From Shimia sagamensis (GTDB lineage Bacteria > Pseudomonadota > Alphaproteobacteria > Rhodobacterales > Rhodobacteraceae), in NCBI RefSeq assembly GCF_900182745.1, contig NZ_FXTY01000005.1:186001-250000 (forward strand): a DNA stretch of 64,000 nucleotides, read 5' to 3'. This document shows, piece by piece, positions 1 through 7,996 of this stretch (the first letter of the stretch is position 1; each line of letters opens with the position of its first letter). Both the position numbers and the translations under genes were made by a program. The notes under the pieces are model-generated. The model ran no database searches, was not told where the DNA came from, and saw only the letters and a program-made list of their open reading frames with translations.

Positions 1-613
1 CCCGTAGAATTTGCGCGCCGCGATAGAATTGCGTGGTTTTCACACCAAGACCGTTCATGATGCCCGCAAACTCTGAGGCGATGTAGCCGCCGCCGACAAT
101 CAGAATGCTCTCAGGCAGCGTCTCAAGGTGGAAAATCTCATTGGAACTGATGCCCAGCTCTGCCCCAGGCATATCCGGCCAGACCGGACGCCCACCCATC
201 GCCAACAAAATGTGCTTGGCGGTCTTCTGCGTGCCATCAGACAGCTCAACCGTGTGCGCGTCCACCATCTTGGCCCGCAGATCAAAGCTTTCGACACCGC
301 TGTTCTTCAGCAGATTGCGATAGATGCCTTCGAGGCGGTCCAATTCGGCGTGCAATTTGCCTTTGAATGCATCCCAGTCAAACGCGCCCGGCTTGATGTC
401 CCAGCCATAGGCCTGTGCATCCTCAACCATGCCCGCGTACTCAGAGGCAAACACCATCAGCTTCTTGGGCACACAACCGCGGATCACACAGGTGCCGCCA
501 TAACGGTCTTCTTCCGCCAGTGCGACTTTTACACCTTCGGCTGCCGCAACACGCGCAGCCCGTACACCACCGGAACCACCGCCGATGACAAAGAGATCAT
601 AATCAAAGGACAT
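1..613 (-). CDS. gor: Glutathione-disulfide reductase (3' part beyond window)
   Basis: NADPH-dependent flavoenzyme that reduces oxidised glutathione in the cytoplasm. About 204 N-terminal residues are visible and the frame runs off the left edge without a stop. The FAD-binding GGGSGG sits at residues 11-16. The redox-active disulfide motif is CVIRGC, cysteines about 42 and 47, followed by VPKK as in glutathione reductases. A second dinucleotide-binding motif (VGGGYIASEFAG) follows further on, for NADPH. It lies 14 bases downstream of rpiA on the same strand, so the two are probably co-transcribed. The motif spacing favours glutathione reductase over mercuric reductase or dihydrolipoamide dehydrogenase, but the C-terminal His-Glu pair cannot be checked. 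Confidence 0.93.
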   Translation of the reverse strand, partial: MSFDYDLFVIGGGSGGVRAARVAAAEGVKVALAEEDRYGGTCVIRGCVPKKLMVFASEYAGMVEDAQAYGWDIKPGAFDWDAFKGKLHAELDRLEGIYRNLLKNSGVESFDLRAKMVDAHTVELSDGTQKTAKHILLAMGGRPVWPDMPGAELGISSNEIFHLETLPESILIVGGGYIASEFAGIMNGLGVKTTQFYRGAQILR

Positions 614-627
614 GATGTGCCTTTTTG

Positions 628-1416
628 TTAGTCCACCAGATCGGTGAACAGATTGTCTGTTTCTGCGAAGTCGAGCATCGCCTCTTCGATTGTGCCGGCG
701 TTGATGTCGCGTACTTCCACGCGCCCATCGCCATAGCCCACAACCACCGCATCACAAATATCGATGAACAATCCGTTTTCAACCACACCCGGCATCTGGT
801 TGATCACAAGTGCGAGTTGGCGCGCATCACCAATGCGGTTGAGATGCAGATCAAGGATATGGTTGCCCTCATCCGTGACAAAGGGTGCATCACCATTCAT
901 ACGCAACGTGCTGTTGCGGCCCAAAACATCCATGCTGACAAGGGTTTCTTCAATCAAGGCCTGCGTGGTCTGCCAGCCAAATGGCACCAACTCTACTGGC
1001 AGAGGAAACGCGCCCAGCGTTTCGACCTCTTTGCCCACATCAGCAATCACAACCATTTGATCTGATGCCGTCGCCACAATCTTCTCTTGCAGAAGAGCGC
1101 CACCGCCGCCTTTGATCAGGTTGAGGTCAGCATCAAACTCGTCAGCCCCGTCAATGGTCACGTCCAACCATTTGGCTTCGTCCAAGCTGATGACTTCAAT
1201 CCCGACGTCGCGGGCGAGTTGGGCCGTACGTGTGGAAGTTGGCACACCTTTGATGCGCAGACCCTGGTCACGCACCATTTCACCAAGGCAGCGTACCAGC
1301 CAAGCCGCGGTCGAGCCCGTGCCCAATCCCACGCGCATGCCATCTTCGACATAGTCGGTGGCGCGTTTGGCGGCGACAAATTTGGCCTTGTCGATGGGCG
1401 ACAACTCTCCGGTCAT
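628..1416 (-). CDS. rpiA: Ribose-5-phosphate isomerase A
   Basis: Interconverts ribose 5-phosphate and ribulose 5-phosphate in the pentose phosphate pathway; cytoplasmic. The family signatures are all present: GLGTGSTAAW near the N terminus, the acidic DVTIDGADEFD block with the catalytic Asp, and KGGGGALLQEK. I place the start at 1416 (MTGELSPIDK) because GGGAG lies 8 bases upstream. An in-frame ATG at 1434 has no ribosome binding site and would add six atypical residues. The product is 262 residues, normal for alphaproteobacteria. It is the first gene of a probable rpiA-gor unit, which pairs ribose supply with NADPH-dependent glutathione reduction. The 257 bases to the divergent sdaA gene hold the promoters of both. 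Confidence 0.96.
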   Translation of the reverse strand: MTGELSPIDKAKFVAAKRATDYVEDGMRVGLGTGSTAAWLVRCLGEMVRDQGLRIKGVPTSTRTAQLARDVGIEVISLDEAKWLDVTIDGADEFDADLNLIKGGGGALLQEKIVATASDQMVVIADVGKEVETLGAFPLPVELVPFGWQTTQALIEETLVSMDVLGRNSTLRMNGDAPFVTDEGNHILDLHLNRIGDARQLALVINQMPGVVENGLFIDICDAVVVGYGDGRVEVRDINAGTIEEAMLDFAETDNLFTDLVD

Positions 1417-1673
1417 TGCGGCAACTCCCTGCATGCTTTGAGACTTTATAAGAAAGAAGGGCGTCGGGCGCGAGGGGAGAATGTCGGAAAATGCACGACC
1501 GGAGCGCCTGATTGCCCCGCCGCTTCACAAACAAGAGCACAGGACAGGCGGTTGACCCTTCCGCCCGCGCGTGTTTCCTATCGGAAACGTCGTTTTTGCA
1601 CTGCTGAAAACCCAAGAAGCAAACTAAAACGTCCCCAAGTACAGCGCGCGCAGGCCGAAGGACCACTTACCCT

Positions 1674-3047
1674 ATGTTTCTCTCTGTCTTTGATATGTTC
1701 AAAGTGGGCGTTGGCCCGTCGTCATCACACACCATGGGGCCAATGGTAGCAGCCGCGCGTTTCCTCGACACAATGCGTGCGTCGCCATTCGAATTCCATG
1801 GGCTGCGCGGTTCTCTCCACGGATCATTGGCTTTTACCGGCGTCGGCCACGCCACCGACCGCGCGACTATTCTTGGCCTCGCCGGGTTCCTGCCCGACAG
1901 CTATGACCATGAGCAAGCGGAGGCCGCTCTGGACCATATCCGCGAGACCGAAACGGTGCAGCCAGAAGGCTTACCGGTTCTGAAGTTCAATCCGCGCGAA
2001 GATCTGAAGTTTGACTTTGGCCCCAACCTGCCAGGCCATGCCAATGGCATGATCCTGATGGCGACCGACGCGCAGGGCGACGTGACCCTACAAGAGACCT
2101 ACTACTCGATTGGCGGCGGCTTTATTCTCACCGAAGCAGAACTGGCAGAAGGCAAAGCCACCGACGAAGGGGCGCCAGTGCCCTACCCGTTTAAGTCTGC
2201 GCTCGAGATGCTGGAGATGGCGGAGCATTCCGGCAAGACAATTGCCGAAATGAAAAAGACCAACGAAGTGGCTCGCGGTTGTCATGAGAGCCTATCCAAA
2301 GGCTGCGCCCGTATCTGGCAGGTGATGAATGATTGCATCGACCGCGGGCTGATCACCGACGGCACTTTGCCTGGAGGTCTGAACGTACGCCGCCGCGCCA
2401 AGGCGATCCATGATGCGCTTCAAGCCGAACGCGGCATGAACCTGAACGCACCGCACACCATAAATGACTGGATGAGCGCCTACGCTATGGCTGTGAATGA
2501 AGAGAATGCCGCGGGCGGCCAAGTGGTGACTGCGCCAACCAATGGCGCCGCGGGCGTGATGCCTGCAGTGATCCGCTATTGGCTGGATCATGTGCCCGGC
2601 GCAACGGCATCACGCGTGGATGAGTTTCTGCTCACCGCCGCCGCGATTGGCGGCTTGGTAAAGTTCAACGCGTCAATCTCAGGTGCGGAAGCAGGATGTC
2701 AGGCCGAAGTTGGCTCAGCTGCCGCCATGGCCGCCGCCGGATTATGCGCCGTGATGGGCGGCACACCGGAGCAAGTGGAAAACGCTGCCGAGATCGCATT
2801 GGAACATCACCTTGGCATGACATGTGACCCTGTGAAGGGGCTGGTTCAGGTGCCGTGTATCGAGCGTAACGGGCTGGGTGCCATTAAAGCCGTCTCCGCA
2901 GCCTCGCTGGCGTTGCGCGGGGACGGACAGCATTTTGTGCCACTGGACGCGGTTATCGAAACCATGCGTCAAACGGGTGCAGACATGCATGAGAAGTACA
3001 AAGAGACCTCTCTGGGTGGTCTCGCCGTGAACGTGCCGAACTGCTGA
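1674..3047 (+). CDS. sdaA: L-serine ammonia-lyase, iron-sulfur type
   Basis: Deaminates L-serine to pyruvate and ammonia using a [4Fe-4S] cluster as Lewis acid. The protein is 457 residues, the single-chain form typical of proteobacteria. The N-terminal beta domain opens with the signature [16 protein letters not shown]. The C-terminal alpha domain carries the cluster cysteines, seen as [15 protein letters not shown] and VPCIERN. The start has only a weak AAGGA about 11 bases upstream, but the protein begins exactly where the family does. It is transcribed alone, divergent from rpiA, and its stop lies 2 bases from the stop of the convergent lytic transglycosylase gene. Confidence 0.96.
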   Translation: MFLSVFDMFKVGVGPSSSHTMGPMVAAARFLDTMRASPFEFHGLRGSLHGSLAFTGVGHATDRATILGLAGFLPDSYDHEQAEAALDHIRETETVQPEGLPVLKFNPREDLKFDFGPNLPGHANGMILMATDAQGDVTLQETYYSIGGGFILTEAELAEGKATDEGAPVPYPFKSALEMLEMAEHSGKTIAEMKKTNEVARGCHESLSKGCARIWQVMNDCIDRGLITDGTLPGGLNVRRRAKAIHDALQAERGMNLNAPHTINDWMSAYAMAVNEENAAGGQVVTAPTNGAAGVMPAVIRYWLDHVPGATASRVDEFLLTAAAIGGLVKFNASISGAEAGCQAEVGSAAAMAAAGLCAVMGGTPEQVENAAEIALEHHLGMTCDPVKGLVQVPCIERNGLGAIKAVSAASLALRGDGQHFVPLDAVIETMRQTGADMHEKYKETSLGGLAVNVPNC

Positions 3048-3049
3048 TC

Positions 3050-3874
3050 TTATGGCTGCGCAAACACGCAGCCATCCGAAATCAGCTCCGGGGGTGTCAT
3101 ACATAAAGCCCGTGCGACCTGAAACGCGGCAAGCACTTTGGGGACATAGGCACGGGTCTCCGCGTAGGGCGGCACCCCCGCGTGCTCCGCAATGCTGTTC
3201 TCCCCGGCATTATATCCGGCCAGTACCAGAATCGGGTCGGACTCAAATTTCTCCATCAGGAAATCGAGGAACTTCGCCCCCCCGGCAATATTGTCTGACC
3301 CGGCAAAACTGTCGTCCACCCCAAAACGCGCGGCGGTATCTGGCATCAACTGCATCAGCCCCTGGGCACCGGCACCGCTGACGGCATCAGCCTCCCCCCC
3401 AGATTCGACGGCAATCACAGCCAACACCAACGCGGGCGAAACTTGCGTGCCAATCGTGCTGCGCAGTATGTCGATGCCGTGGCTTTGAACAATGGTTTGC
3501 AACGTGGTCAAGCGAGGCGTGGGCACGCCGTGCCCTGTGGGCGGCTTGGACACCTTGTTCAAGGCGTTCTCCAGACGACCCGGACCGGAGTCCTCCAGGT
3601 TCGGTGAGACCTCCTCCCAAAACCACGCCATTGCACCTACGGCTGTCTGAGACGGGGAATCCTCTGCTGATCCCGCATCCTGTGCCTCGGGCACGACCAC
3701 GGTTGGCGTGATTTGGACATTGATACGGTTGCCTTGCCCTGGCTTGGGGGGCTTCACCCGTTTGGCCGAGAAGTCGGGAAAAGGCTTGGGCGCCTCGGCA
3801 AAAGCCGACTCACCGGCCGCAAAACCTACCAAAACGGACAGCGCTGCGGCCCACACACTCTTTTGTACCAACAT
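3050..3874 (-). CDS. Secreted lytic transglycosylase (SLT domain)
   Basis: Probable periplasmic peptidoglycan lytic transglycosylase of 274 residues. Residues 1-26 form a signal peptide (basic start, hydrophobic core, ending ESAFA). A Pro/Lys-rich linker occupies about 30-110. The SLT/goose-lysozyme-like domain starts near residue 130. The catalytic glutamate is in AVIAVES (about E157), followed by GAGAQGLMQLMP, the standard family 1 transglycosylase block, and the later ILVLAGYNAG motif. The gene lies just upstream of, and divergent from, the Flp pilin array. A wall-cutting enzyme next to an envelope-spanning pilus machine is suggestive, but a role in pilus insertion is inference. Its 3' end converges on sdaA. 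Confidence 0.88.
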   Translation of the reverse strand: MLVQKSVWAAALSVLVGFAAGESAFAEAPKPFPDFSAKRVKPPKPGQGNRINVQITPTVVVPEAQDAGSAEDSPSQTAVGAMAWFWEEVSPNLEDSGPGRLENALNKVSKPPTGHGVPTPRLTTLQTIVQSHGIDILRSTIGTQVSPALVLAVIAVESGGEADAVSGAGAQGLMQLMPDTAARFGVDDSFAGSDNIAGGAKFLDFLMEKFESDPILVLAGYNAGENSIAEHAGVPPYAETRAYVPKVLAAFQVARALCMTPPELISDGCVFAQP

Positions 3875-4219
3875 GTTTATTGCCTGCTCGGGTCATTTTG
3901 CGCCAGTTTCGCAGATTTTGGGCGTTCAGGCCAGTTTTGCTGCCTCATTGCTGCCCAAGTCTCGCGATTCGGCCCCATTCCCCCCACAAACGAGGCCGAC
4001 ATTAATAAAACATGAACATTTATTATCATATCTTTCAATGCGTTATGCGGCAATCAACAACATTCCGCTTTTGATCCAAAATCGAACCACTTGCGCCCAA
4101 TTCCCGCCCCATTCGAAGGGGATATTGCTGTCATACCAAGTCGAGCAGGCATGAGAGAGACACGCCAACGAGGCCCGACACGGTGACACAAATTATCTGA
4201 TCCTTTGGAGGGACACATC
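3875..4219. other. Intergenic region before the Flp pilin array
   Basis: 345 bases between the divergent transglycosylase gene and the first pilin. No coding frame is convincing here. The stretch 4000-4045 is clearly AT-rich against its surroundings and is the likeliest promoter region for the pilins. I looked for the CtrA consensus (TTAA, seven bases, TTAA), which controls Tad genes in relatives, and found no full match. Confidence 0.5.
4003..4025. promoter_or_regulatory. Perfect inverted repeat in AT-rich pilin upstream region
   Basis: Arms TAATAAA and TTTATTA, seven bases each, are separated by nine bases about 195 bases upstream of the first pilin start. It could be an operator or an AT-rich promoter element. 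Nothing else ties it to a known regulator. Confidence 0.2.
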
Positions 4220-4420
4220 ATGATCAAGTTTTTCAAAAACTTCCGTAAAGACGAAGCTGGCGCCGTAACTGTTGACTGGGTTGTTCTGACCGCAGCCGTT
4301 GTTGGCCTGGCCGTTGCAGCTTTCACCGCGATCGAAAGCACAACTTCCACACTGACAACCGAAGCTGCCGTAGCTCTGAACGCTGCTGATGCATCTTCCG
4401 GCGCGATCGCCACAGAATAA
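4220..4420 (+). CDS. Flp-like type IVb pilin, copy 1
   Basis: Small prepilin of 66 residues. A basic leader (MIKFFKNFRKDEAG) is followed by a hydrophobic segment from about residue 15 to 40 and a short polar Thr/Ala-rich tail. Tad prepilin peptidases cut after Gly in a G/XXXXEY motif; here the corresponding stretch is G/AVTVDW, so positions +5 and +6 are Asp and Trp. Cleavage after Gly14 would leave a 52-residue pilin. The start at 4220 has GGAGG eight bases upstream; an in-frame TTG 15 bases earlier is unlikely. It is the first of four adjacent paralogues just before cpaB, which supports a pilin role. Confidence 0.85.
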   Translation: MIKFFKNFRKDEAGAVTVDWVVLTAAVVGLAVAAFTAIESTTSTLTTEAAVALNAADASSGAIATE

Positions 4421-4444
4421 TAGCAGCCTAGATCTGCAGGGTGT

Positions 4445-4463
4445 GCAGGCCTGATTGGCCTGC
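4445..4463 (+). other. Intergenic hairpin between pilins 1 and 2
   Basis: Arms GCAGGCC and GGCCTGC with a TGATT loop, followed by a C run rather than a T run. This argues against a standard intrinsic terminator. It may protect the upstream mRNA end or cause partial termination. The same element recurs at 4729-4747. Confidence 0.5.
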
Positions 4464-4503
4464 CCCCCCATTTGCCAAACACATCTATTTCTGGAGAATT
4501 CCA

Positions 4504-4704
4504 ATGATCAACTTCATCAAAAACTTCCGCAAAGACGAAGCTGGCGCCGTAACTGTTGACTGGGTTGTTCTGACCGCAGCCGTTGTTGGCCTGGCCGTTG
4601 CAGCTTTCACCGCAATCGAAAGCACAACTTCCACACTGACCACCGAAGCTGCCGTAGCTCTGAACGCTGCTGACGCATCTTCCGGCACCATCGCCACCGA
4701 ATAA
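4504..4704 (+). CDS. Flp-like type IVb pilin, copy 2
   Basis: 66 residues. It differs from copy 1 at only three residues (Lys3Asn, Phe5Ile and one Ala-to-Thr change near the C terminus). It has the same leader, the same G/AVTVDW processing context and the same hydrophobic segment. GGAG lies nine bases upstream of the ATG at 4504 in a conserved spacer (CTGGAGAATTCCA). It is probably co-transcribed with copies 1 and 3. Near-identity means the three copies are functionally redundant or serve gene dosage for the major pilin. Confidence 0.85.
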   Translation: MINFIKNFRKDEAGAVTVDWVVLTAAVVGLAVAAFTAIESTTSTLTTEAAVALNAADASSGTIATE

Positions 4705-4728
4705 TAGCAGCCTAGATCTGCAGGGTGT

Positions 4729-4747
4729 GCAGGCCTGATTGGCCTGC
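4729..4747 (+). other. Intergenic hairpin between pilins 2 and 3
   Basis: Exact copy of the hairpin at 4445-4463, with the same seven-base arms and loop, again followed by a C run (one base shorter). It was duplicated together with the pilin gene. Confidence 0.5.
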
Positions 4748-4786
4748 CCCCCATTTGCCAAACACATCTATTTCTGGAGAATTCCA

Positions 4787-4987
4787 ATGATCAAATTCAT
4801 CAAAAACTTCCGCAAAGACGAAGCTGGCGCCGTAACTGTTGACTGGGTTGTTCTGACCGCAGCCGTTGTTGGCCTGGCCGTTGCAGCTTTCACCGCAATC
4901 GAAAGCACAACTTCCACACTGACTACCGAAGCTGCCGTAGCTCTGAACGCTGCTGACGCATCTTCCGGCGCGATCGCCACCGAATAA
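4787..4987 (+). CDS. Flp-like type IVb pilin, copy 3
   Basis: 66 residues, identical to copy 1 except Phe5 to Ile. It keeps the leader, the G/AVTVDW motif and the Thr-rich tail. It has the same upstream spacer and ribosome binding site as copy 2, but is followed by a strong intrinsic terminator instead of the repeated hairpin. It is therefore the last gene of a three-pilin unit, and the fourth pilin is likely transcribed separately or by read-through. Confidence 0.85.
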   Translation: MIKFIKNFRKDEAGAVTVDWVVLTAAVVGLAVAAFTAIESTTSTLTTEAAVALNAADASSGAIATE

Positions 4988-5002
4988 TTCGGATGATTTT
5001 CT

Positions 5003-5031
5003 AAAAAGGGCGCGATTACTGCGCCCTTTTT
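5003..5031 (+). terminator. Intrinsic terminator after pilin copy 3
   Basis: Perfect 11-base stem (AAAAAGGGCGC with GCGCCCTTTTT) around a seven-base loop, with the T run forming the end of the second arm. The flanking A run also makes it usable in the opposite direction. Confidence 0.9.
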
Positions 5032-5073
5032 CCAAACCGAGGACATCCCCTCACCTATTTCTGGAGAACGCAC

Positions 5074-5274
5074 ATGAAACCGTTCATCAAAAACTTCCGC
5101 AAGGACGAAGCTGGCGCAGTCACGGTTGACTGGGTTGTGCTGACCGCGGGCATCGTGGGGCTGGCCGTCGTGGTGTTTGCCGCCATTGAATCCGCAACCG
5201 CGACACCGGTGACCGCCGCGGCCGTCACAATCAACGGCGCCGATGCGAGCACAGCTGCCTTTGCAACTGAGTAA
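5074..5274 (+). CDS. Flp-like type IVb pilin, copy 4 (diverged)
   Basis: 66 residues. The leader and first half (KNFRKDEAGAVTVDWVVLTA) match copies 1-3, but from about residue 26 the sequence diverges into a Val/Ala/Thr-rich tail, while keeping the same length and the final Ala-Thr-Glu. GGAG precedes the ATG at 5074 by about eight bases, within the CTATTTCTGGAGAA context shared with the other copies. It is flanked by its own terminators. It may be a minor pilin or a functionally distinct variant; that split is inference. Confidence 0.83.
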   Translation: MKPFIKNFRKDEAGAVTVDWVVLTAGIVGLAVVVFAAIESATATPVTAAAVTINGADASTAAFATE

Positions 5275-5304
5275 ACACCGAACTCTTGAATTTTAGAGCA
5301 TTGC

Positions 5305-5338
5305 ACAGGCGCCCAGAACGGGTCGCCTGTTTGCGTTT
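5305..5338 (+). terminator. Probable terminator after pilin copy 4
   Basis: Arms ACAGGCG and CGCCTGT with inner CCC/GGG pairing and one bulged T, followed by TTGCGTTTT. Confidence 0.6.
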
Positions 5339-5474
5339 TGGTGGCGCTGATGTTTCCAATTGCCCTCAAACCAGCGCCGTGACTCCCAGAATTCGCCACA
5401 TTTGCCACTCAGACTGACAATTGAACCATTCCCTTTGCGCCTTTGCGCGGGAATCAACAAACGAGGTGGAACCC

Positions 5475-6344
5475 ATGCGTGCTATTTTTGCAGCCGTTAT
5501 GCTTTTTGGATTGGGGATCGCTGGATTCGCAGTCTACATGGCGCAGAATTATATCAAGGGCTATGAAAACGCCCTGGAACAGCAAAAATCCGAGAGCCCA
5601 ACCGTGGAGTTGGTGGACGGGTTTGTTGTCGCGCGCCCAATGAAATTTGGCGAAAAGCTCGCCCTGAAGGATGTGCGCCGCGTACAGTGGCCCAAGAAGG
5701 CCGCCCCCGAAGGCATGTTCACAGACGCCGAAGTTTTGTTCCCAGACGGCAACAACCGGCAGCGCGTGATTTTGCGCTCCCTGGAAAAAGGCGAGATCCT
5801 GCTGGCAGCCAAGGTTACAGAGCCTGACGAAGAAGCCGGTATCACTTCACGTCTGAAAAACGGCGAGCGTGCCTTTACCATCAAAGTTGACGTGACCAGC
5901 GGTGTTTCCGGCCACATCCGTCCAGGTGACCGCGTGGATATCTATTGGACCGGGCGAATTGAACGTGACGAAACCAACCGTGGTGAGTTCACCAAGCTGA
6001 TCCAAGCCAATGTGAAACTGGTGGCCGTGGATCAGTCCGTGAATGAAGAGCAAGCCGAAGCTAAAGTTGCCCGCACTGTCACCGTCGCCGCCACAACCGA
6101 GCAGGTGCCAGCCTTGACCCAAGCGCAAAGCTCCGGTCGCCTGTCCCTGTCATTGGTGGGCGCAAACGACAACACTGTCGCGGAAGTCATCGAGGTGGAT
6201 CAGCGCATGTTGCTTGGCATCGAAGAAGTGGAAGACGCCCCGGAAGTTCGGAAAATCGTCCAGGTTCAACAGCCAAAAGTCTGCACAATCAAGAACCGCA
6301 AAGGCGCGCAGGTTGTGGAAATTCCGATCCCCTGCACCAACTGA
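5475..6344 (+). CDS. cpaB: Flp pilus assembly protein CpaB/RcpC
   Basis: Inner-membrane-anchored periplasmic Tad component, 289 residues. An N-terminal membrane anchor spans about residues 3-22. It is followed by an SAF-type beta-clip domain (ARPMKFGEKLALKDVRRVQWP) and the RcpC domain (PGDRVDIYWTG...). It is thought to link the secretin to the inner-membrane platform. I place the start at 5475 (MRAIFAAVML) because GAGGTGG lies just upstream; an in-frame start at 5421 would add 18 polar residues before the anchor. It sits between the pilins and cpaC, the standard Tad order, and is followed by a strong terminator, so it may be its own unit. Confidence 0.93.
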   Translation: MRAIFAAVMLFGLGIAGFAVYMAQNYIKGYENALEQQKSESPTVELVDGFVVARPMKFGEKLALKDVRRVQWPKKAAPEGMFTDAEVLFPDGNNRQRVILRSLEKGEILLAAKVTEPDEEAGITSRLKNGERAFTIKVDVTSGVSGHIRPGDRVDIYWTGRIERDETNRGEFTKLIQANVKLVAVDQSVNEEQAEAKVARTVTVAATTEQVPALTQAQSSGRLSLSLVGANDNTVAEVIEVDQRMLLGIEEVEDAPEVRKIVQVQQPKVCTIKNRKGAQVVEIPIPCTN

Positions 6345-6380
6345 CGAAAATTTTAACGATCTGATCGTTGTTCAGTTTTC

Positions 6381-6416
6381 AAAGGCGCCCACCACCTCGG
6401 GCGCCTTTGTTTGTTT
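6381..6416 (+). terminator. Intrinsic terminator after cpaB
   Basis: Perfect ten-base stem AAAGGCGCCC with GGGCGCCTTT, eight-base loop, then GTTTGTTT. It separates cpaB from the secretin gene. Confidence 0.85.
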
Positions 6417-6587
6417 GGCCAGATCCGTTTTCTTGCCTTGTGGCCTGTGACACTTGTCCCACAGGGCGGCACCTCAACAAACCGCCGGAAGCCATTGATT
6501 CTTGCAATATTTCGCCACGTGGCGCAGAGTGGCCGAAAATGTGGGCAAAAGACCCACGAACCGAGGCGTGATCGAGAGGCAGGTCAC

Positions 6588-7982
6588 ATGACACTAAAAA
6601 GTATTTTTGGGGCGGCCCTTTTGGGAGTCGCCGTTGGGGTTTTGCCAATGATGGCACCCCCGTCATTCGCGGACTCTCTGCGTGTGGTGCGAAGTGGAAC
6701 ATCCTCTTCGCTCAGCGTGCCGATGAACCGCGCGGTTGTGGTGGAAAGCGACGTTCCCTTTGCGGAACTGTCCATTGCCAACCCAGCCATTGCGGACATC
6801 TCGTCCCTGTCTGACCGCACAATATACGTGCTTGGCAAATCACCAGGGCTGACCACGCTGACCTTGTTGGATGCCACAGGTAAACTCATCACCAACGTGG
6901 ATGTGCGCGTGGCGCCGGATCTCTCAGAGTTCAAAGAACGCCTGAAGCAAATCCTGCCCAACGAGCGGATCGACGTGCGGTCCGCCAATGACGGTATTGT
7001 CATGTCTGGGACGGTATCTTCCTCCCAACGCCTGCAACGGGCCTTGGATCTGGCAGAGCGTTACGCGCCCGAACGCGTGTCCAACTTGATGGTTGTCGGT
7101 GGTGTACAGCAGGTCATGTTGAAAGTGCGCTTTGCTGAGATGCAGCGCAGTGTCGCAAAATCCCTGAGCGCCAACTTACAGATTCAGGGGGACGGGACCT
7201 ACATCGGGAGCGGCGCATTCCTACAGCCTCGCAACGACACTGGCGGTCTGGTTGTGGACGGCAGCAAGCGAACTGGCCTATTTTCCTTCGATGCTGGCGC
7301 TTTTCAAATCGAATTGCTTTTGCAAGCACTTGAGACCAAAGGCATGGTTCGCACGCTGGCAGAACCAAACTTGTCAGCATTGTCCGGGCAGGAAGCCAAA
7401 TTCCTTGCCGGTGGCGAATACCCAATTCCAGTTGCACAAGATGGCGGAGAAATCTCTGTTGAATTCAAACCCTTTGGTGTTGAGCTGAATTTTGTACCGC
7501 GGGTTGTCGATGGTGATTTGATCAACCTCGAATTGGCAACGGCTGTCTCTGCGCTGGACCAAGCAAACGGTTACTCCGACGGCACCCTAACAATTGCAGC
7601 CTTCAGCCGCCGGGAAACTTCGACCACTGTCGAATTGCGCGACGGCGAGAGCTTTGCAATTGCCGGTCTGCTGCAGGACAATTTCCTGGATAACAACTCT
7701 CAACTGCCGTGGTTGGGGGATGTGCCAGTTCTGGGTTCACTTTTCCGCAGCGTGGATTACTCGCGTTCCCAATCCGAATTGGTTGTCATCGTGACCGCAC
7801 ATTTGGTGACGCCAACCCGTGGCGAAGCCTTGGCACTGCCAACAGATCGGATCAAACCACCTACCGAGCAGGAACTGTTCCTGTTTGGCCATGTCACCAG
7901 CGGCGCCAAAAAGCAACGCGGGGCGGCTGGCGAAGTTGCCAAACAAGACTTCACCGGCTCCTACGGCTACGTGATGGACTAA
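6588..7982 (+). CDS. cpaC: Type II/IV secretion secretin CpaC/RcpA
   Basis: Outer-membrane secretin ring for the Flp pilus, 464 residues from the start at 6588. A signal peptide (about 1-28, ending PPSFA) is followed by an N-terminal pilus/BON-like domain (VPFAELSIANPAIADISSLS). The C-terminal secretin domain includes GGEYPIPVAQDGG, the amphipathic beta region and VPVLGSLFRS, which is the secretin signature near the C terminus. The start is preceded by GAGAGGCAGG. It is next to an OmpA-like lipoprotein gene 14 bases on, probably in one operon. In-frame coding upstream to 6411 runs back to the terminator and is not credible. Confidence 0.95.
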   Translation: MTLKSIFGAALLGVAVGVLPMMAPPSFADSLRVVRSGTSSSLSVPMNRAVVVESDVPFAELSIANPAIADISSLSDRTIYVLGKSPGLTTLTLLDATGKLITNVDVRVAPDLSEFKERLKQILPNERIDVRSANDGIVMSGTVSSSQRLQRALDLAERYAPERVSNLMVVGGVQQVMLKVRFAEMQRSVAKSLSANLQIQGDGTYIGSGAFLQPRNDTGGLVVDGSKRTGLFSFDAGAFQIELLLQALETKGMVRTLAEPNLSALSGQEAKFLAGGEYPIPVAQDGGEISVEFKPFGVELNFVPRVVDGDLINLELATAVSALDQANGYSDGTLTIAAFSRRETSTTVELRDGESFAIAGLLQDNFLDNNSQLPWLGDVPVLGSLFRSVDYSRSQSELVVIVTAHLVTPTRGEALALPTDRIKPPTEQELFLFGHVTSGAKKQRGAAGEVAKQDFTGSYGYVMD

Positions 7983-7996
7983 GGAAAGGCTGAGAC

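Larger units (their letters stand above)
4220..4786 (+). repeat. Tandem duplication, two units of 284 and 283 bases
   Basis: Each unit holds a pilin gene plus the following spacer, and the two units are nearly identical at the DNA level. The spacers differ by one base in a C run (seven against six). A third pilin copy (4787-4987) starts a further unit but is followed by a different 3' end. Identity extends through synonymous sites and the spacer, so the duplication is recent or kept uniform by gene conversion. Confidence 0.9.

Noticed and set aside
3875-4219. CtrA-type sites (TTAA-N7-TTAA) expected in front of Tad pilins
   Set aside because: Only single TTAA half-sites occur; no full motif with correct spacing.
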